Origin: Microbacterium paraoxydans
Lineage (GTDB): Bacteria > Actinomycetota > Actinomycetes > Actinomycetales > Microbacteriaceae
Length of the DNA: 64,000 nucleotides
Direction: 5' to 3'
Assembly: GCF_020524545.1 (NCBI RefSeq)
Contig: NZ_JAIVLG010000001.1
Span: 558,001 to 622,000 of the forward strand
Below the pieces are notes generated by a model. The model was not told where the DNA came from. It saw nothing but the letters and a program-made list of their open reading frames with translations, and made no database searches. Numbering within the stretch: the stretch's first letter is position 1; every line of letters begins with the position of its first letter. Shown piece by piece: positions 50,177-58,130 of this stretch. A program made the position numbers and the translations under genes.

Positions 50177-51225
50177 TGCGTCAGGACGAGAGCGGAGCCG
50201 GGTCGGACCTGGTCGGGGCACGCGCGCTCCGGGAGTGGATCACCGGAGTGCCGGAGAGGTACGCACGGGTGTTCCTCGTCGAGAGCGGCGCCCTGGCGGA
50301 TCGTGTCGCGCGCGCAGCCGGCCGAGACGATGTCATCCTTCTCCCCGAGGAGAGCGGACCGTGTGCGGGCCCGGCCCACGTCGCCCGCTACGCCGGCGCG
50401 CTGCACGACATCGGCGACGAGTTGTTCTTCGGTGAGCGCTGCGTCGAGCTCCAGGACTACGTCGCTGCGGCGTTCCTGCAGTTCACCGGTCCGACGGCGC
50501 TCGGCCTCTTCGAAGGGGCGAGTTGGCAGGCCCTCCTCGACGATGCCGAGCTCGCGCGGCGGACGGGCGTCTTCCCGTCCGCTCTGATCGATCCGCGAGT
50601 GCTCCTGGCGGATCGCGGCGCGCTGTCGGAACCCGGCGAGCTCGCGACTCCGAGCGCGGTCAGAGTGCGTGCGGACGGCACCGTCAGCATCGGCGTCCAG
50701 GGCGACACCCTCGGCATCGTCGACGAGCTGCCCGCGATCCTCTCCGCGCTGCACCCCCGGGCCGTGGCACTGGACGAATCGGTGCGACGAGACCTGCTCG
50801 TCGCCGACAGATCGATCCGCGAGGGGGTGCTCCGATACCTCGGTGCGACAGACCTCATGAAGATGCTCCGCCTGGCCAACGGCGACACCCGGATCTCGGG
50901 ATTCGGGTGGGCGCTCGTCGACGACGGCTTCGCGGATGCCGCCCCCTCGGCCGCGGATCCGTTCCTGATCGAGACCACGGACGGTTTCGTCCTGGCGGAC
51001 ACGCGGACACTGCGTCGGCAGCTGCTGTCTCCGGCGACCGCTCAGGTGGTCGCCGTCACGCAGACGTCCTCGACGCCGGAGGTCGCTGCAGAGCGCGCGG
51101 CTCGACAGCTGGGCGCCTCCGTCGTCGATGCGCGAGCCCTGTGTCTCGAGGCCGTCACCGCCCTCCGCATCCGGTTCGGCATCCGGGACGACGTCGCCCG
51201 CCCGGCGAACGGCATCCGGCGTTGA
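50176..51225 (+). CDS. Daptide-cluster recognition-type protein 2 (paralogue with C-terminal extension)
   Basis: The 349-residue protein repeats the pattern of the preceding one in its first 200 residues: VFLVESGALADRVARAAGRDDVILLP, RYAGALHDIGDELFFGE and LQDYVAAAFLQF. It then adds about 150 residues with IREGVLRYLGATDLMKMLRLANGD and a C-terminal Ala-rich domain. No enzyme motif is seen. One of the two probably corresponds to MpaC of the described daptide pathway; which one is not clear from sequence. It overlaps the aminotransferase gene start (TTGA). Confidence 0.65.
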   Translation: MRQDESGAGSDLVGARALREWITGVPERYARVFLVESGALADRVARAAGRDDVILLPEESGPCAGPAHVARYAGALHDIGDELFFGERCVELQDYVAAAFLQFTGPTALGLFEGASWQALLDDAELARRTGVFPSALIDPRVLLADRGALSEPGELATPSAVRVRADGTVSIGVQGDTLGIVDELPAILSALHPRAVALDESVRRDLLVADRSIREGVLRYLGATDLMKMLRLANGDTRISGFGWALVDDGFADAAPSAADPFLIETTDGFVLADTRTLRRQLLSPATAQVVAVTQTSSTPEVAAERAARQLGASVVDARALCLEAVTALRIRFGIRDDVARPANGIRR

Positions 51226-52481
51226 GCGAGCCGAACGCCGTGTGGAGTTCGATGCTCCCCGCGGACGCGACCTTCCCGCCTGATCGGGTCGCCGTCCGCG
51301 CCGAGGGACATCGGATCGAGTTCGCCGACGGATCCACGCGCCTGTGCGCGACGAGTGGGCTCTGGAACGTGCCGCTCGGGTATGGGAACCCGGTCGTCGG
51401 TGAGGCGGTGGCCAAGGCCACCCGCGATGCGTCGTACCTGACCCTGTTCCGGGCTTCGCATCGCTACGCAGAGGTCGCCGCTGAAGGGCTTCTCGACCTC
51501 GCGAATCCGACCAGGTACAGCCGGGTCATCTTCTCCACCTCGGGTGGCGCGGCGAACGATGCCGCCATGAAGCTCGCGCGGCAGTACTGGGCGCAGCGGG
51601 GTACCGGCTCCCGGTCGCTCATCGTCGGGCTGAAGGGCAGCTATCACGGCACGATGTACGGCAGTCACGCGCTCAGCGGCGACGATCTCCTGCAGCCCGT
51701 CTACTCCGTCGATCGCAGATCGGTGAGGCACGTCTCGCACGGCGACGACGGAGAAGAGCTCGCCACGCTGTTGAAGCGGGAGGGCTCCCGGGTGGCTTCG
51801 GTCGTCGTGGAGCCCGTCCTGGGCAGTGGCGCACACGCCCTGTCCGACGCGTTCATCGATCGCCTCCTGACGCTCCGAGAGGAGTACGGCTTCCTGCTCG
51901 TGGCCGATGAGGTCGCGACGGGATTCGGACGCACCGGGGCGATGCTCGCCACCGACGGCTGGGCGGCGGCACCGGACGTCCTCCTCCTCTCGAAAGCGCT
52001 CACGAACGGCGCGACGGCCGCGGCCGCGCTCCTCGTGGGGCCTCGAGTCGCAACTGAGTTCACCCGCGGCGGCTGGACCTTCGTCCATGGTGAGACGCAG
52101 GCGGGAACGCCGGTATGCGCGGCAGCCATCACCGCGGTGCTGGAGGAACTTCGCCGGATCGACGTGGAAGCGACCACGCAGGCACTCAGCGCCGAGGTGC
52201 TCCGTGTGGCGACGTCACTGAAGTCGGATGGCCTGATCGCGGAGATCACCGGGCGAGGCTGCTTCGTGGGGATGGGGCTTCGACACCACGACGAGCGCCC
52301 GCTGTCGTCCTCGGAGGTTCTCCGCGTGGTCTCCGCCATCGCAGACCACGGCGTGCTGGTGCAGCCCGGTCCCAGCTCCATCGAGCTGATCCCGGCATAC
52401 GGGTTCACCTCGAACGAGCTCCGCGCCGTGGATGCGGCCGTGCGCTCCGGCCTGGCGCGAGTGCAGGGCGCGGCAGCATGA
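51222..52481 (+). CDS. mpaD: Daptide biosynthesis class III aminotransferase
   Basis: The 419-residue PLP enzyme has FSTSGGAANDAAMKLARQYW, GLKGSYHGTMYG, VVVEPVLGSGAH, LVADEVATGFGRTG and LLLSKALTNGATAA with the PLP lysine at about residue 258. In daptide biosynthesis MpaD aminates the C-terminal ketone left by oxidative decarboxylation of Thr. The TTG at 51222 gives a four-base overlap with the upstream gene. An ATG at 51252 with GGAG upstream is an alternative and would remove ten residues. Neighbouring precursor and methyltransferase genes support the assignment. Confidence 0.88.
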   Translation: MSEPNAVWSSMLPADATFPPDRVAVRAEGHRIEFADGSTRLCATSGLWNVPLGYGNPVVGEAVAKATRDASYLTLFRASHRYAEVAAEGLLDLANPTRYSRVIFSTSGGAANDAAMKLARQYWAQRGTGSRSLIVGLKGSYHGTMYGSHALSGDDLLQPVYSVDRRSVRHVSHGDDGEELATLLKREGSRVASVVVEPVLGSGAHALSDAFIDRLLTLREEYGFLLVADEVATGFGRTGAMLATDGWAAAPDVLLLSKALTNGATAAAALLVGPRVATEFTRGGWTFVHGETQAGTPVCAAAITAVLEELRRIDVEATTQALSAEVLRVATSLKSDGLIAEITGRGCFVGMGLRHHDERPLSSSEVLRVVSAIADHGVLVQPGPSSIELIPAYGFTSNELRAVDAAVRSGLARVQGAAA

Positions 52482-53662
52482 CCACCGCTTTCGCCAGACG
52501 GACCCCGACCCTGTGGCACGGCCCCGGCGTCGCGGATCACGTGGTGACGCAACTCACCGCGGGGCGCGAGATCCTCGTGATCGCGGACTCTGCGATCCCG
52601 GTCCCGTTCCGTGCAGCGTCCGCGGCGACGACCATCACCGTGGACGCATCGTCGGTGGATGTCGCGTTCGTCTCCGGGATCGCGCGGCAGGTCGTCCGTC
52701 GATCGCCCGAGGTCATCGTGGCCGTCGGCGGGGGAAGCGTGCTCGACGCCAGCAAGATCGCCGCGCTCGCGCTCGCACCGGGGAAGACCTTCGACTACGC
52801 GATCGGTCATGCGGAGAGGTCCTCACTGACCGTGCTGCCGTACGCGCCGCCGCCGGTGGAACTCGTCGCCGTGCCGACGACCCTCGGCACCTCGTCCGAG
52901 ACGAACAGCGTCGGCATTCTCAAGAACGACAGCGGCTACCGGCTCATCGTCGGACACTCGCTCAGACCTCGTCACGCCGTCATCGATCCACGCAACCTGG
53001 AGTCCCTCACGCACGGCGCCGTCCGTGAGGGAGCACTGGAGGCCTTCCTGCGCCTCGCCGGCACGTCGACGAGTTCGGGACGAAGCCCGCGGGGGAGCAG
53101 CGAGGCCGTCATCCTCGGGAGGGCCCTCCTCGAGACGGTCTCCCAGGACGCTGTCTCCTCCGCGGGGCGACTGCGCCTGGCGCGCCTGAGCGCAGCCACT
53201 CAACGCGGCGCGGCGCTCCGTGGGCGCGACCCCTACAGTGCCCGCCACTGGTATCTCGCGAACGAAGTGGCCTTCGTGCTGGGGGTCCGCAAGATGGTCG
53301 CCACGGCGGCGGTGATCGCGGCGGTCTGGCGTCGCATCTGCGCGGGCGACACACGCTGGGGGGACCGGGAGAGTCTCCTGGAGTTCTGGTCGCGGGTCGC
53401 GAGCGGGGTGGCTTTGCCTCTCGAACCGGCTGCGGGCATCACCGCGCTGATCGAGCGGTGGGAGATCCCGCTTCCGCCGCGACCGACCGCTCGGGAGGCC
53501 GACCGTATCTCGACGTCGACGGAGTCGTCGTGGGGAGATCGCCGCCCGATGCTCACCGGCCTCGTGGCCGATGACATCCGTGAGGTGCTCCACGATTCCT
53601 GTTGGGGCCATCCGTACGCCGGCGAGGTGCGCCGGCCGTCGACTGCCACGCAGAGGAGGTGA
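52478..53662 (+). CDS. mpaB: Daptide biosynthesis dehydrogenase (oxidative decarboxylation of C-terminal Thr)
   Basis: The 394-residue protein belongs to the iron-containing alcohol dehydrogenase/dehydroquinate synthase superfamily. NAD-binding GGGSVLDASK is at residues 84-93, and PTTLGTSSETNSVG also fits. MpaB oxidises the C-terminal Thr side chain so that it decarboxylates. The usual metal ligands are not evident: the DAxxH region reads VREGALEAF (182-190), and only His257 lies where two histidines are expected. The enzyme may work without a metal or with other ligands. The ATG overlaps mpaD, and the stop lies five bases before the first precursor. Confidence 0.85.
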   Translation: MTTAFARRTPTLWHGPGVADHVVTQLTAGREILVIADSAIPVPFRAASAATTITVDASSVDVAFVSGIARQVVRRSPEVIVAVGGGSVLDASKIAALALAPGKTFDYAIGHAERSSLTVLPYAPPPVELVAVPTTLGTSSETNSVGILKNDSGYRLIVGHSLRPRHAVIDPRNLESLTHGAVREGALEAFLRLAGTSTSSGRSPRGSSEAVILGRALLETVSQDAVSSAGRLRLARLSAATQRGAALRGRDPYSARHWYLANEVAFVLGVRKMVATAAVIAAVWRRICAGDTRWGDRESLLEFWSRVASGVALPLEPAAGITALIERWEIPLPPRPTAREADRISTSTESSWGDRRPMLTGLVADDIREVLHDSCWGHPYAGEVRRPSTATQRR

Positions 53663-53666
53663 AGAG

Positions 53667-53801
53667 ATGATCAAGGACGCGGAAGAGCGACTCCGGTTCG
53701 AGGAACTGGATGACATGGAGGCTCCCAGCTGGGAGAGCTTCTATCAGGGCGCGATCAGTGCACTGATCCTCATCGGGATCGGCGCAGCCGCTGCGACGTG
53801 A
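53667..53801 (+). CDS. mpaA1: Daptide precursor peptide 1
   Basis: The 44-residue peptide begins MIKDAEERLRFEELDDMEAP, an acidic leader with an LRFEELDDMEA recognition-like motif. The C-terminal core from about SWESF is hydrophobic and helical and ends GIGAAAAT. The terminal Thr is the residue changed to a dimethylated diamine in daptides. GAGGAGGTGAAGAG gives a strong ribosome site. It is the first of three tandem precursors. Confidence 0.9.
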   Translation: MIKDAEERLRFEELDDMEAPSWESFYQGAISALILIGIGAAAAT

Positions 53802-53843
53802 TCCCGTCGCCCGACGGAGATCGAGACGAGAAAGGAGACAGGC

Positions 53844-53969
53844 ATGAACACCGAAGTGCAGAGGCTCGAATTCATTGAGCTCGAGGCGATGGACGCGCTG
53901 AACAACACCGACGATTTCGTTCGGGGCTTCGCCGTCGGCGTCATCATCGGCATCCTCGCGCTCACGTAG
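53844..53969 (+). CDS. mpaA2: Daptide precursor peptide 2
   Basis: The 41-residue peptide has the leader motif RLEFIELEAMDAL (about residues 7-19), matching the other two precursors, and a core beginning near TDDFVRGF that ends IIGILALT. The C-terminal Thr is conserved. AAAGGAGACAGGC precedes the ATG. The core is more aliphatic and Ile-rich than that of the other two. Confidence 0.9.
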   Translation: MNTEVQRLEFIELEAMDALNNTDDFVRGFAVGVIIGILALT

Positions 53970-54003
53970 GCAGCGCATCGCAGCGAGATGAAAGAGGTAC
54001 CAC

Positions 54004-54123
54004 ATGCAGTCTGATCTGCTGGAGTTCCAGGAACTCGAACGAATCGACGCGCCCCTCGAGTGGTGGGAGCACGTCAGCTACATCATCGCCATCATCGGCG
54101 GTGCAGCCGCGATCGCCACGTGA
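54004..54123 (+). CDS. mpaA3: Daptide precursor peptide 3
   Basis: The 39-residue peptide has the leader motif LLEFQELERIDAP and a core with LEWWEHVSYII that ends GGAAAIAT. The C-terminal Thr is conserved. Two adjacent Trp residues distinguish its core. GAAAGAGGTACC precedes the ATG. Confidence 0.9.
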   Translation: MQSDLLEFQELERIDAPLEWWEHVSYIIAIIGGAAAIAT

Positions 54124-54187
54124 CCGGTCGGGGTGCGGGCGGTTCCGCGCGCCCGCACCCCCTCGCTTCCGCGGAGAGGTGTGATGA

Positions 54188-55015
54188 ATGTCAGGATCGA
54201 TAACCGAAGCCATCGCGGCGCGACTCGACAGGGCGGGTGCGGTCGCCCGAGGACAGGATCTGTATGCGGGGGTCGGGGCGGACTTCTACGAGCGACTGGT
54301 CGGTTCCGATCCCGCAGAGATTCGAGAGGTGCTGGCGCTCGCGAGAGAAGCCGCGGGTCCGATCCTCGATGTGGCCGCCGGCGGTGGGAGGCTGACGATC
54401 CCGTTGGTGCGTTCCGGTCGAACCGTGACCGCGCTCGATCTCTCCGGGGACATGCTCTCCCACCTTCGCCGTGCCCTGCCGGAGCACCCGCGGCTGGACT
54501 GCGTGGTCGCCGACATGCGCGACTTCACCCTTGAGCGGCAGTACGATCTCGTGGTCCTCGGTGCGACCTCGATCACCTTGTTGGACGGAGAGGGGAGGGC
54601 GCTCCTCTATGCGAGCGTGCGGCGCCACCTTGCGCCGGGGGGAGTGTTCGCCTTCACCGTCGCGGGAGGCGCTTCGGCGGAGAGCCTGACGGTGCCGACG
54701 GATCAGGAGATCCGTGTCCCTGCGCCCGGCGGCGAGGAGACCTATCTGTTCTCGCAGCAGATGGAGGAGGACGGTGCGGCTCGCCTGGTGAACTGGGTGC
54801 GCGCCGACGATCTCGCCGCGGGCGGTGACGTGTGCGTCCTCACGAGTCGGCTGCGCGTGCTCAGCCAGGAACTCCTCTCCCTCGAACTCGCGGACGCCGG
54901 TTTCGCCGAACCCACCGTCTCGCCCGTGCGGACGCACCGCGGAGCGGACATCCTGCTTCTCACGACGACGTGGGCCGGGACCCCCGAGCGGGCGCATGAC
55001 GATGACCTCGGCTAG
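54188..55015 (+). CDS. mpaM: Daptide biosynthesis SAM-dependent methyltransferase
   Basis: The 275-residue class I methyltransferase has SAM motif I PILDVAAGGGRLTIPL (about residues 57-72), then TVTALDLSGDML, the post-I strand with acidic residue, and YDLVVLGATSITLL. In the daptide pathway MpaM dimethylates the new C-terminal amine, giving N2,N2-dimethyl-1,2-propanediamine. GGAGAGGTGTGA precedes the ATG. The stop overlaps the protease gene. Confidence 0.88.
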   Translation: MSGSITEAIAARLDRAGAVARGQDLYAGVGADFYERLVGSDPAEIREVLALAREAAGPILDVAAGGGRLTIPLVRSGRTVTALDLSGDMLSHLRRALPEHPRLDCVVADMRDFTLERQYDLVVLGATSITLLDGEGRALLYASVRRHLAPGGVFAFTVAGGASAESLTVPTDQEIRVPAPGGEETYLFSQQMEEDGAARLVNWVRADDLAAGGDVCVLTSRLRVLSQELLSLELADAGFAEPTVSPVRTHRGADILLLTTTWAGTPERAHDDDLG

Positions 55016-56696
55016 CTTCGCTCGCCGTCGAGGCCCTCGGGCCGTGGTACCGCTGACGGCCGATGATCGTCCCCTGCTCGCATCCGGTGTCGCCTTCGAG
55101 GAAGTGAACGAGGCGGGCGTCTGGATCGCGATGCTGCAGGGCGTGCCGTCGTCGAGGGTCTCGCGGCCCGTCGTCGATCTGCTGACGGCGATGAACGGTG
55201 AGACCACGCTTCGCGACCTGCACGAACGCTTCGCCGCCTCCGAGGCCGTGGAGGACTTCCTCCTGCTCATCCAGCGCTTCCGCGCCAGCGGGCTCCTGGA
55301 CGGTGACACGAGACCCCCGCCCGGCAGAGTGACCTATCGGCCTCCGTTCACCCTCCAGTTCGCGACGCTGCGTGCGCCCGCCTTCTTCGGCCGCTGGAAT
55401 CGTCTCCTCCTCCCGCTCCCACGACGAGGGGTTCTGGTGCCGGTCGTCGTGGTCCTCTGCCTCGGCCTCGTCGCCGCAGCCTTCCAGGTGGGAGAGGTGG
55501 GGGATGTCCTGGCTATGCCCGTGTCGCTGCCCGGGCTCGTGGTCGTCGTCGCCGTCCTGTCCGCCATGACGCTGCTCCATGAGAGCGCCCATGGCCTCAC
55601 GCTCGCGCGGTTCGGCGGTGAGCCGCGTCGCGCGGGCTTCATGCTCTACTACCTCACGCCCGCCTTCTTCGTGGACGTGACCGACGGCTGGCGCCTCTCC
55701 GATCGGCGGCAACGTGTCGCGGTCGCGCTCGCCGGTCCGGCCGTGCACGCCGTCGCCGCGGCGCTCGCCCTCGTCACCGCGCTCGTGCTCCAAGATCCTC
55801 TGATCCGCCAGACACTCCAGCTCCTCGCCGTCGCCTGCGCCGCGATCGTGCTGGTCAACCTGATTCCGTTCGTGCGGTTCGACGGCTACATCGCTCTCAT
55901 GAGCGCACTCGACGAACCGAACCTCCGTGACCGGACGATTCGTGATGGGGCCGACTTTCTGACCCGCGTGCTGTTCGGCGGACCGCGGAAGTCCAGGGAT
56001 CTGGACAGGTGGTGGAGTGTTCCGTTCGGTCTCGCCTGCCTCATCGCTCCGGTCGCGATGGTGCTGTTCGCGCTCTCGCGCGTCGCGCAAGCGCTCGCCG
56101 GGGCAGGACCGGCCGCGGGGATCCTCGTCCTCGTTCTGGAGACGGCCGTGGTGATCGCCGGGGTCGCGCTCCTCTCGAGAGCACTGCTCCGCGTCTTGCG
56201 GTCGGGCGTCTCACGGCTTCGCTTCGTCTCCGTCAGCGTCGCGCTGTTGGCGAGCATCGTGGTCGTGGGAGCCGTCATCCCGGTACCTGTGACGACGACG
56301 TTCGGTTTCGTCACGCGGGGTGACCGGGTGCTCCTGGTGCAGTCGCGGACGGTGGTCGAGGCGGACGTGCCGGAGAGTGCCCCGGTCCTGCTCTTGAGCG
56401 CGGGGCTCCTCACGAATGCGCGGGTCGGCGACGGAACCGTCAGGCCGGAGCCGTGGAAGCAGACGGAGGTCGGGCTGGAGGCGCTCGTCCCGATCGCGGC
56501 GGACGGCGTGAGCGTCCCCGCGACCATCATCGCCGGTGTCGATGTGCACGAGGGCAGCGGAGGCATGCCCTCGACAGGACGGGCGCAGGTCGCGCTCGGC
56601 ACGAGAAGTCTGTGGCAGACGCTTTGGGCGACGGGCGTGCTTTCGCCTCTGTCGGCGTTTGCGGAGGAGAAGCAGGAGAGGGATGAACATGACTGA
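54996..56696 (+). CDS. mpaP: Daptide-cluster M50-type intramembrane metalloprotease
   Basis: The 566-residue protein has a soluble N-terminal part of about 130 residues, including a PqqD-like stretch (GVPSSRVSRPVVDLLTAMNGETTLRDL). The membrane region follows, with zinc motif H195-E196-S-A-H199 and second motif N288-L-I-P-F-V-R-F-D296. These are the site-2-protease signatures. A C-terminal extracytoplasmic domain follows. It probably removes the leader. The PqqD-like segment may bind precursor; that is inference. An ATG at 55002 is an alternative start. Confidence 0.82.
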   Translation: MTMTSASFARRRGPRAVVPLTADDRPLLASGVAFEEVNEAGVWIAMLQGVPSSRVSRPVVDLLTAMNGETTLRDLHERFAASEAVEDFLLLIQRFRASGLLDGDTRPPPGRVTYRPPFTLQFATLRAPAFFGRWNRLLLPLPRRGVLVPVVVVLCLGLVAAAFQVGEVGDVLAMPVSLPGLVVVVAVLSAMTLLHESAHGLTLARFGGEPRRAGFMLYYLTPAFFVDVTDGWRLSDRRQRVAVALAGPAVHAVAAALALVTALVLQDPLIRQTLQLLAVACAAIVLVNLIPFVRFDGYIALMSALDEPNLRDRTIRDGADFLTRVLFGGPRKSRDLDRWWSVPFGLACLIAPVAMVLFALSRVAQALAGAGPAAGILVLVLETAVVIAGVALLSRALLRVLRSGVSRLRFVSVSVALLASIVVVGAVIPVPVTTTFGFVTRGDRVLLVQSRTVVEADVPESAPVLLLSAGLLTNARVGDGTVRPEPWKQTEVGLEALVPIAADGVSVPATIIAGVDVHEGSGGMPSTGRAQVALGTRSLWQTLWATGVLSPLSAFAEEKQERDEHD

Positions 56697-57405
56697 ACAC
56701 GCGATCGAGGTCCGAAGCCTCACGAAGAGGTACGGCCGCCGCACCGCCGTCGAAGATCTGTCGTTCGTCGTGCCGCGCGGGACGATCGTCGGACTCCTCG
56801 GGCCCAACGGCGCGGGCAAGTCCACGACGCTGCGAACGCTCGTGGGCTTGCTCCGGCCGACGAGCGGCGAGAGCCTCATCGACGGGGTGCCCTTCTCGGC
56901 CCTCGAGAACCCGGCAGCGCACGTCGGTGTGCACATGGACGGGTTCGGGTTCGAGGCGGGCATCACCGCGAGGCGGCACCTGGAGATCTGCCGGCTCGCC
57001 GCCGGTGCGCCACGCAGCCGCATCGACGAGGTCCTCGAAGAAGTCGGGCTCGCCGCCGACGCCCGTCGCCGTGTGCGGACGTTCTCGACGGGGATGGTTC
57101 AGCGACTAGGCCTGGCTGCCGCTCTCGTCGGGTCACCTCCCATCCTCATCCTCGATGAGCCGGCGAACGGTCTGGACCCCGACGGGATCCGCTGGCTGCG
57201 CAGGTTCCTCCGCGGCTTCGCCGAAGGCGGTGGCACGGTGCTGGTCGCCAGCCATCAACTCGCGGAGCTCGAACACATCGTGGATGAGGTGGTCGTCATC
57301 AAGCGGCGAGCCCTCTTCGCGGGACGGCTCGGCGACCTCGTCACGCGTGAAGGGGACTCTCTGGAGAGCAAGTACTTCGAACTGGTCGAGGAAGTGCCTG
57401 CATGA
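56689..57405 (+). CDS. Daptide-cluster ABC transporter ATPase
   Basis: The 238-residue ATPase has Walker A GPNGAGKST, a Q-loop area with VGVHMDGFGFEAGITARRHLEI, signature STGMVQRL (reduced from LSGGQ) and Walker B ILILDEPANGLDPDG. The form is that of lantibiotic-type and drug-export ATPases (LptF/CcmA-type subfamily). It would export the modified peptide or give immunity. The ATG at 56689 is preferred over 56683 for spacing to AGGAGAGG. It overlaps the next gene by four bases. Confidence 0.87.
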   Translation: MTEHAIEVRSLTKRYGRRTAVEDLSFVVPRGTIVGLLGPNGAGKSTTLRTLVGLLRPTSGESLIDGVPFSALENPAAHVGVHMDGFGFEAGITARRHLEICRLAAGAPRSRIDEVLEEVGLAADARRRVRTFSTGMVQRLGLAAALVGSPPILILDEPANGLDPDGIRWLRRFLRGFAEGGGTVLVASHQLAELEHIVDEVVVIKRRALFAGRLGDLVTREGDSLESKYFELVEEVPA

Positions 57406-58130
57406 AGAGCGCGATCCACAGTGAAGTCCTGCGTTCCGTGAGCGGACTCTCCCTCCTCGCCGTGTACCTCGTGGCGCTCCTGCTGCCAGCCTTCGTGCTG
57501 TTCTCCGATGGCTCGCGCCTGGACGTAGCCGGCCTCGACTCGGTCACAGCGACCGCTCGCCTGTTGGAACCCCTCGCCTGGTCGGGCATCTCCGCGGCGT
57601 TCGTCGGAGCGTACGGCGTCACCCGCGAGTACTACTACGGCTCGATGGACCGGACGCTCACCGGCGTCGGATTCCGCCGCGCGTTCGGCGGGAAGCTCAT
57701 CGCCGGGGTCCTCGTCGCGCTCACGCTGTCCCTGGGACTCTTCGTCGTGTGGAGCGCGGGCGTCGCGGTCTTCTTGAGCGTGAGCGGTCTGTCTTTCGCC
57801 CCGGCCCCGGACGGGTGGCGCATCTATGCGGGCGCTGTCATCGGCGGGATGCTCGGTGCCCTGATCGGGGGGTCCATCGGTTGGATCACCCGGAACTACT
57901 ACGCGACGGCCGTCATCGTCCTCGTCCTGCCGATGGTAGGAGAGCTCGCGCTGCTGCGCACGGCGCCGGAGGTGGCGAGGTTCTCGCCCGGGTTGGTCCT
58001 CGCGGCTCTGAGCGTGCCCGAGTACCAGGGCCACCTGCTCGAGTTCGGCCCGGCCCTCGTCGTCGCACTCGCCTGGGCTGCGGGCCTGGTGGCCGTGGCA
58101 TGGGCGGGCGGCCGGAGGAGGACGGGATGA
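57402..58130 (+). CDS. Daptide-cluster ABC transporter permease 1
   Basis: The 242-residue membrane protein has about six hydrophobic segments: LLAVYLVALLLPAFVLF, then ISAAFVGAYGVTREYYYGSMDRTL as a cytoplasmic loop that is a usual feature of ABC-2-type permeases. GGKLIAGVLVALTLSLGLF follows. It lies between ATPase and second permease with ATGA overlaps on both sides. The role in export or self-protection is inferred from position. Confidence 0.82.
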   Translation: MKSAIHSEVLRSVSGLSLLAVYLVALLLPAFVLFSDGSRLDVAGLDSVTATARLLEPLAWSGISAAFVGAYGVTREYYYGSMDRTLTGVGFRRAFGGKLIAGVLVALTLSLGLFVVWSAGVAVFLSVSGLSFAPAPDGWRIYAGAVIGGMLGALIGGSIGWITRNYYATAVIVLVLPMVGELALLRTAPEVARFSPGLVLAALSVPEYQGHLLEFGPALVVALAWAAGLVAVAWAGGRRRTG

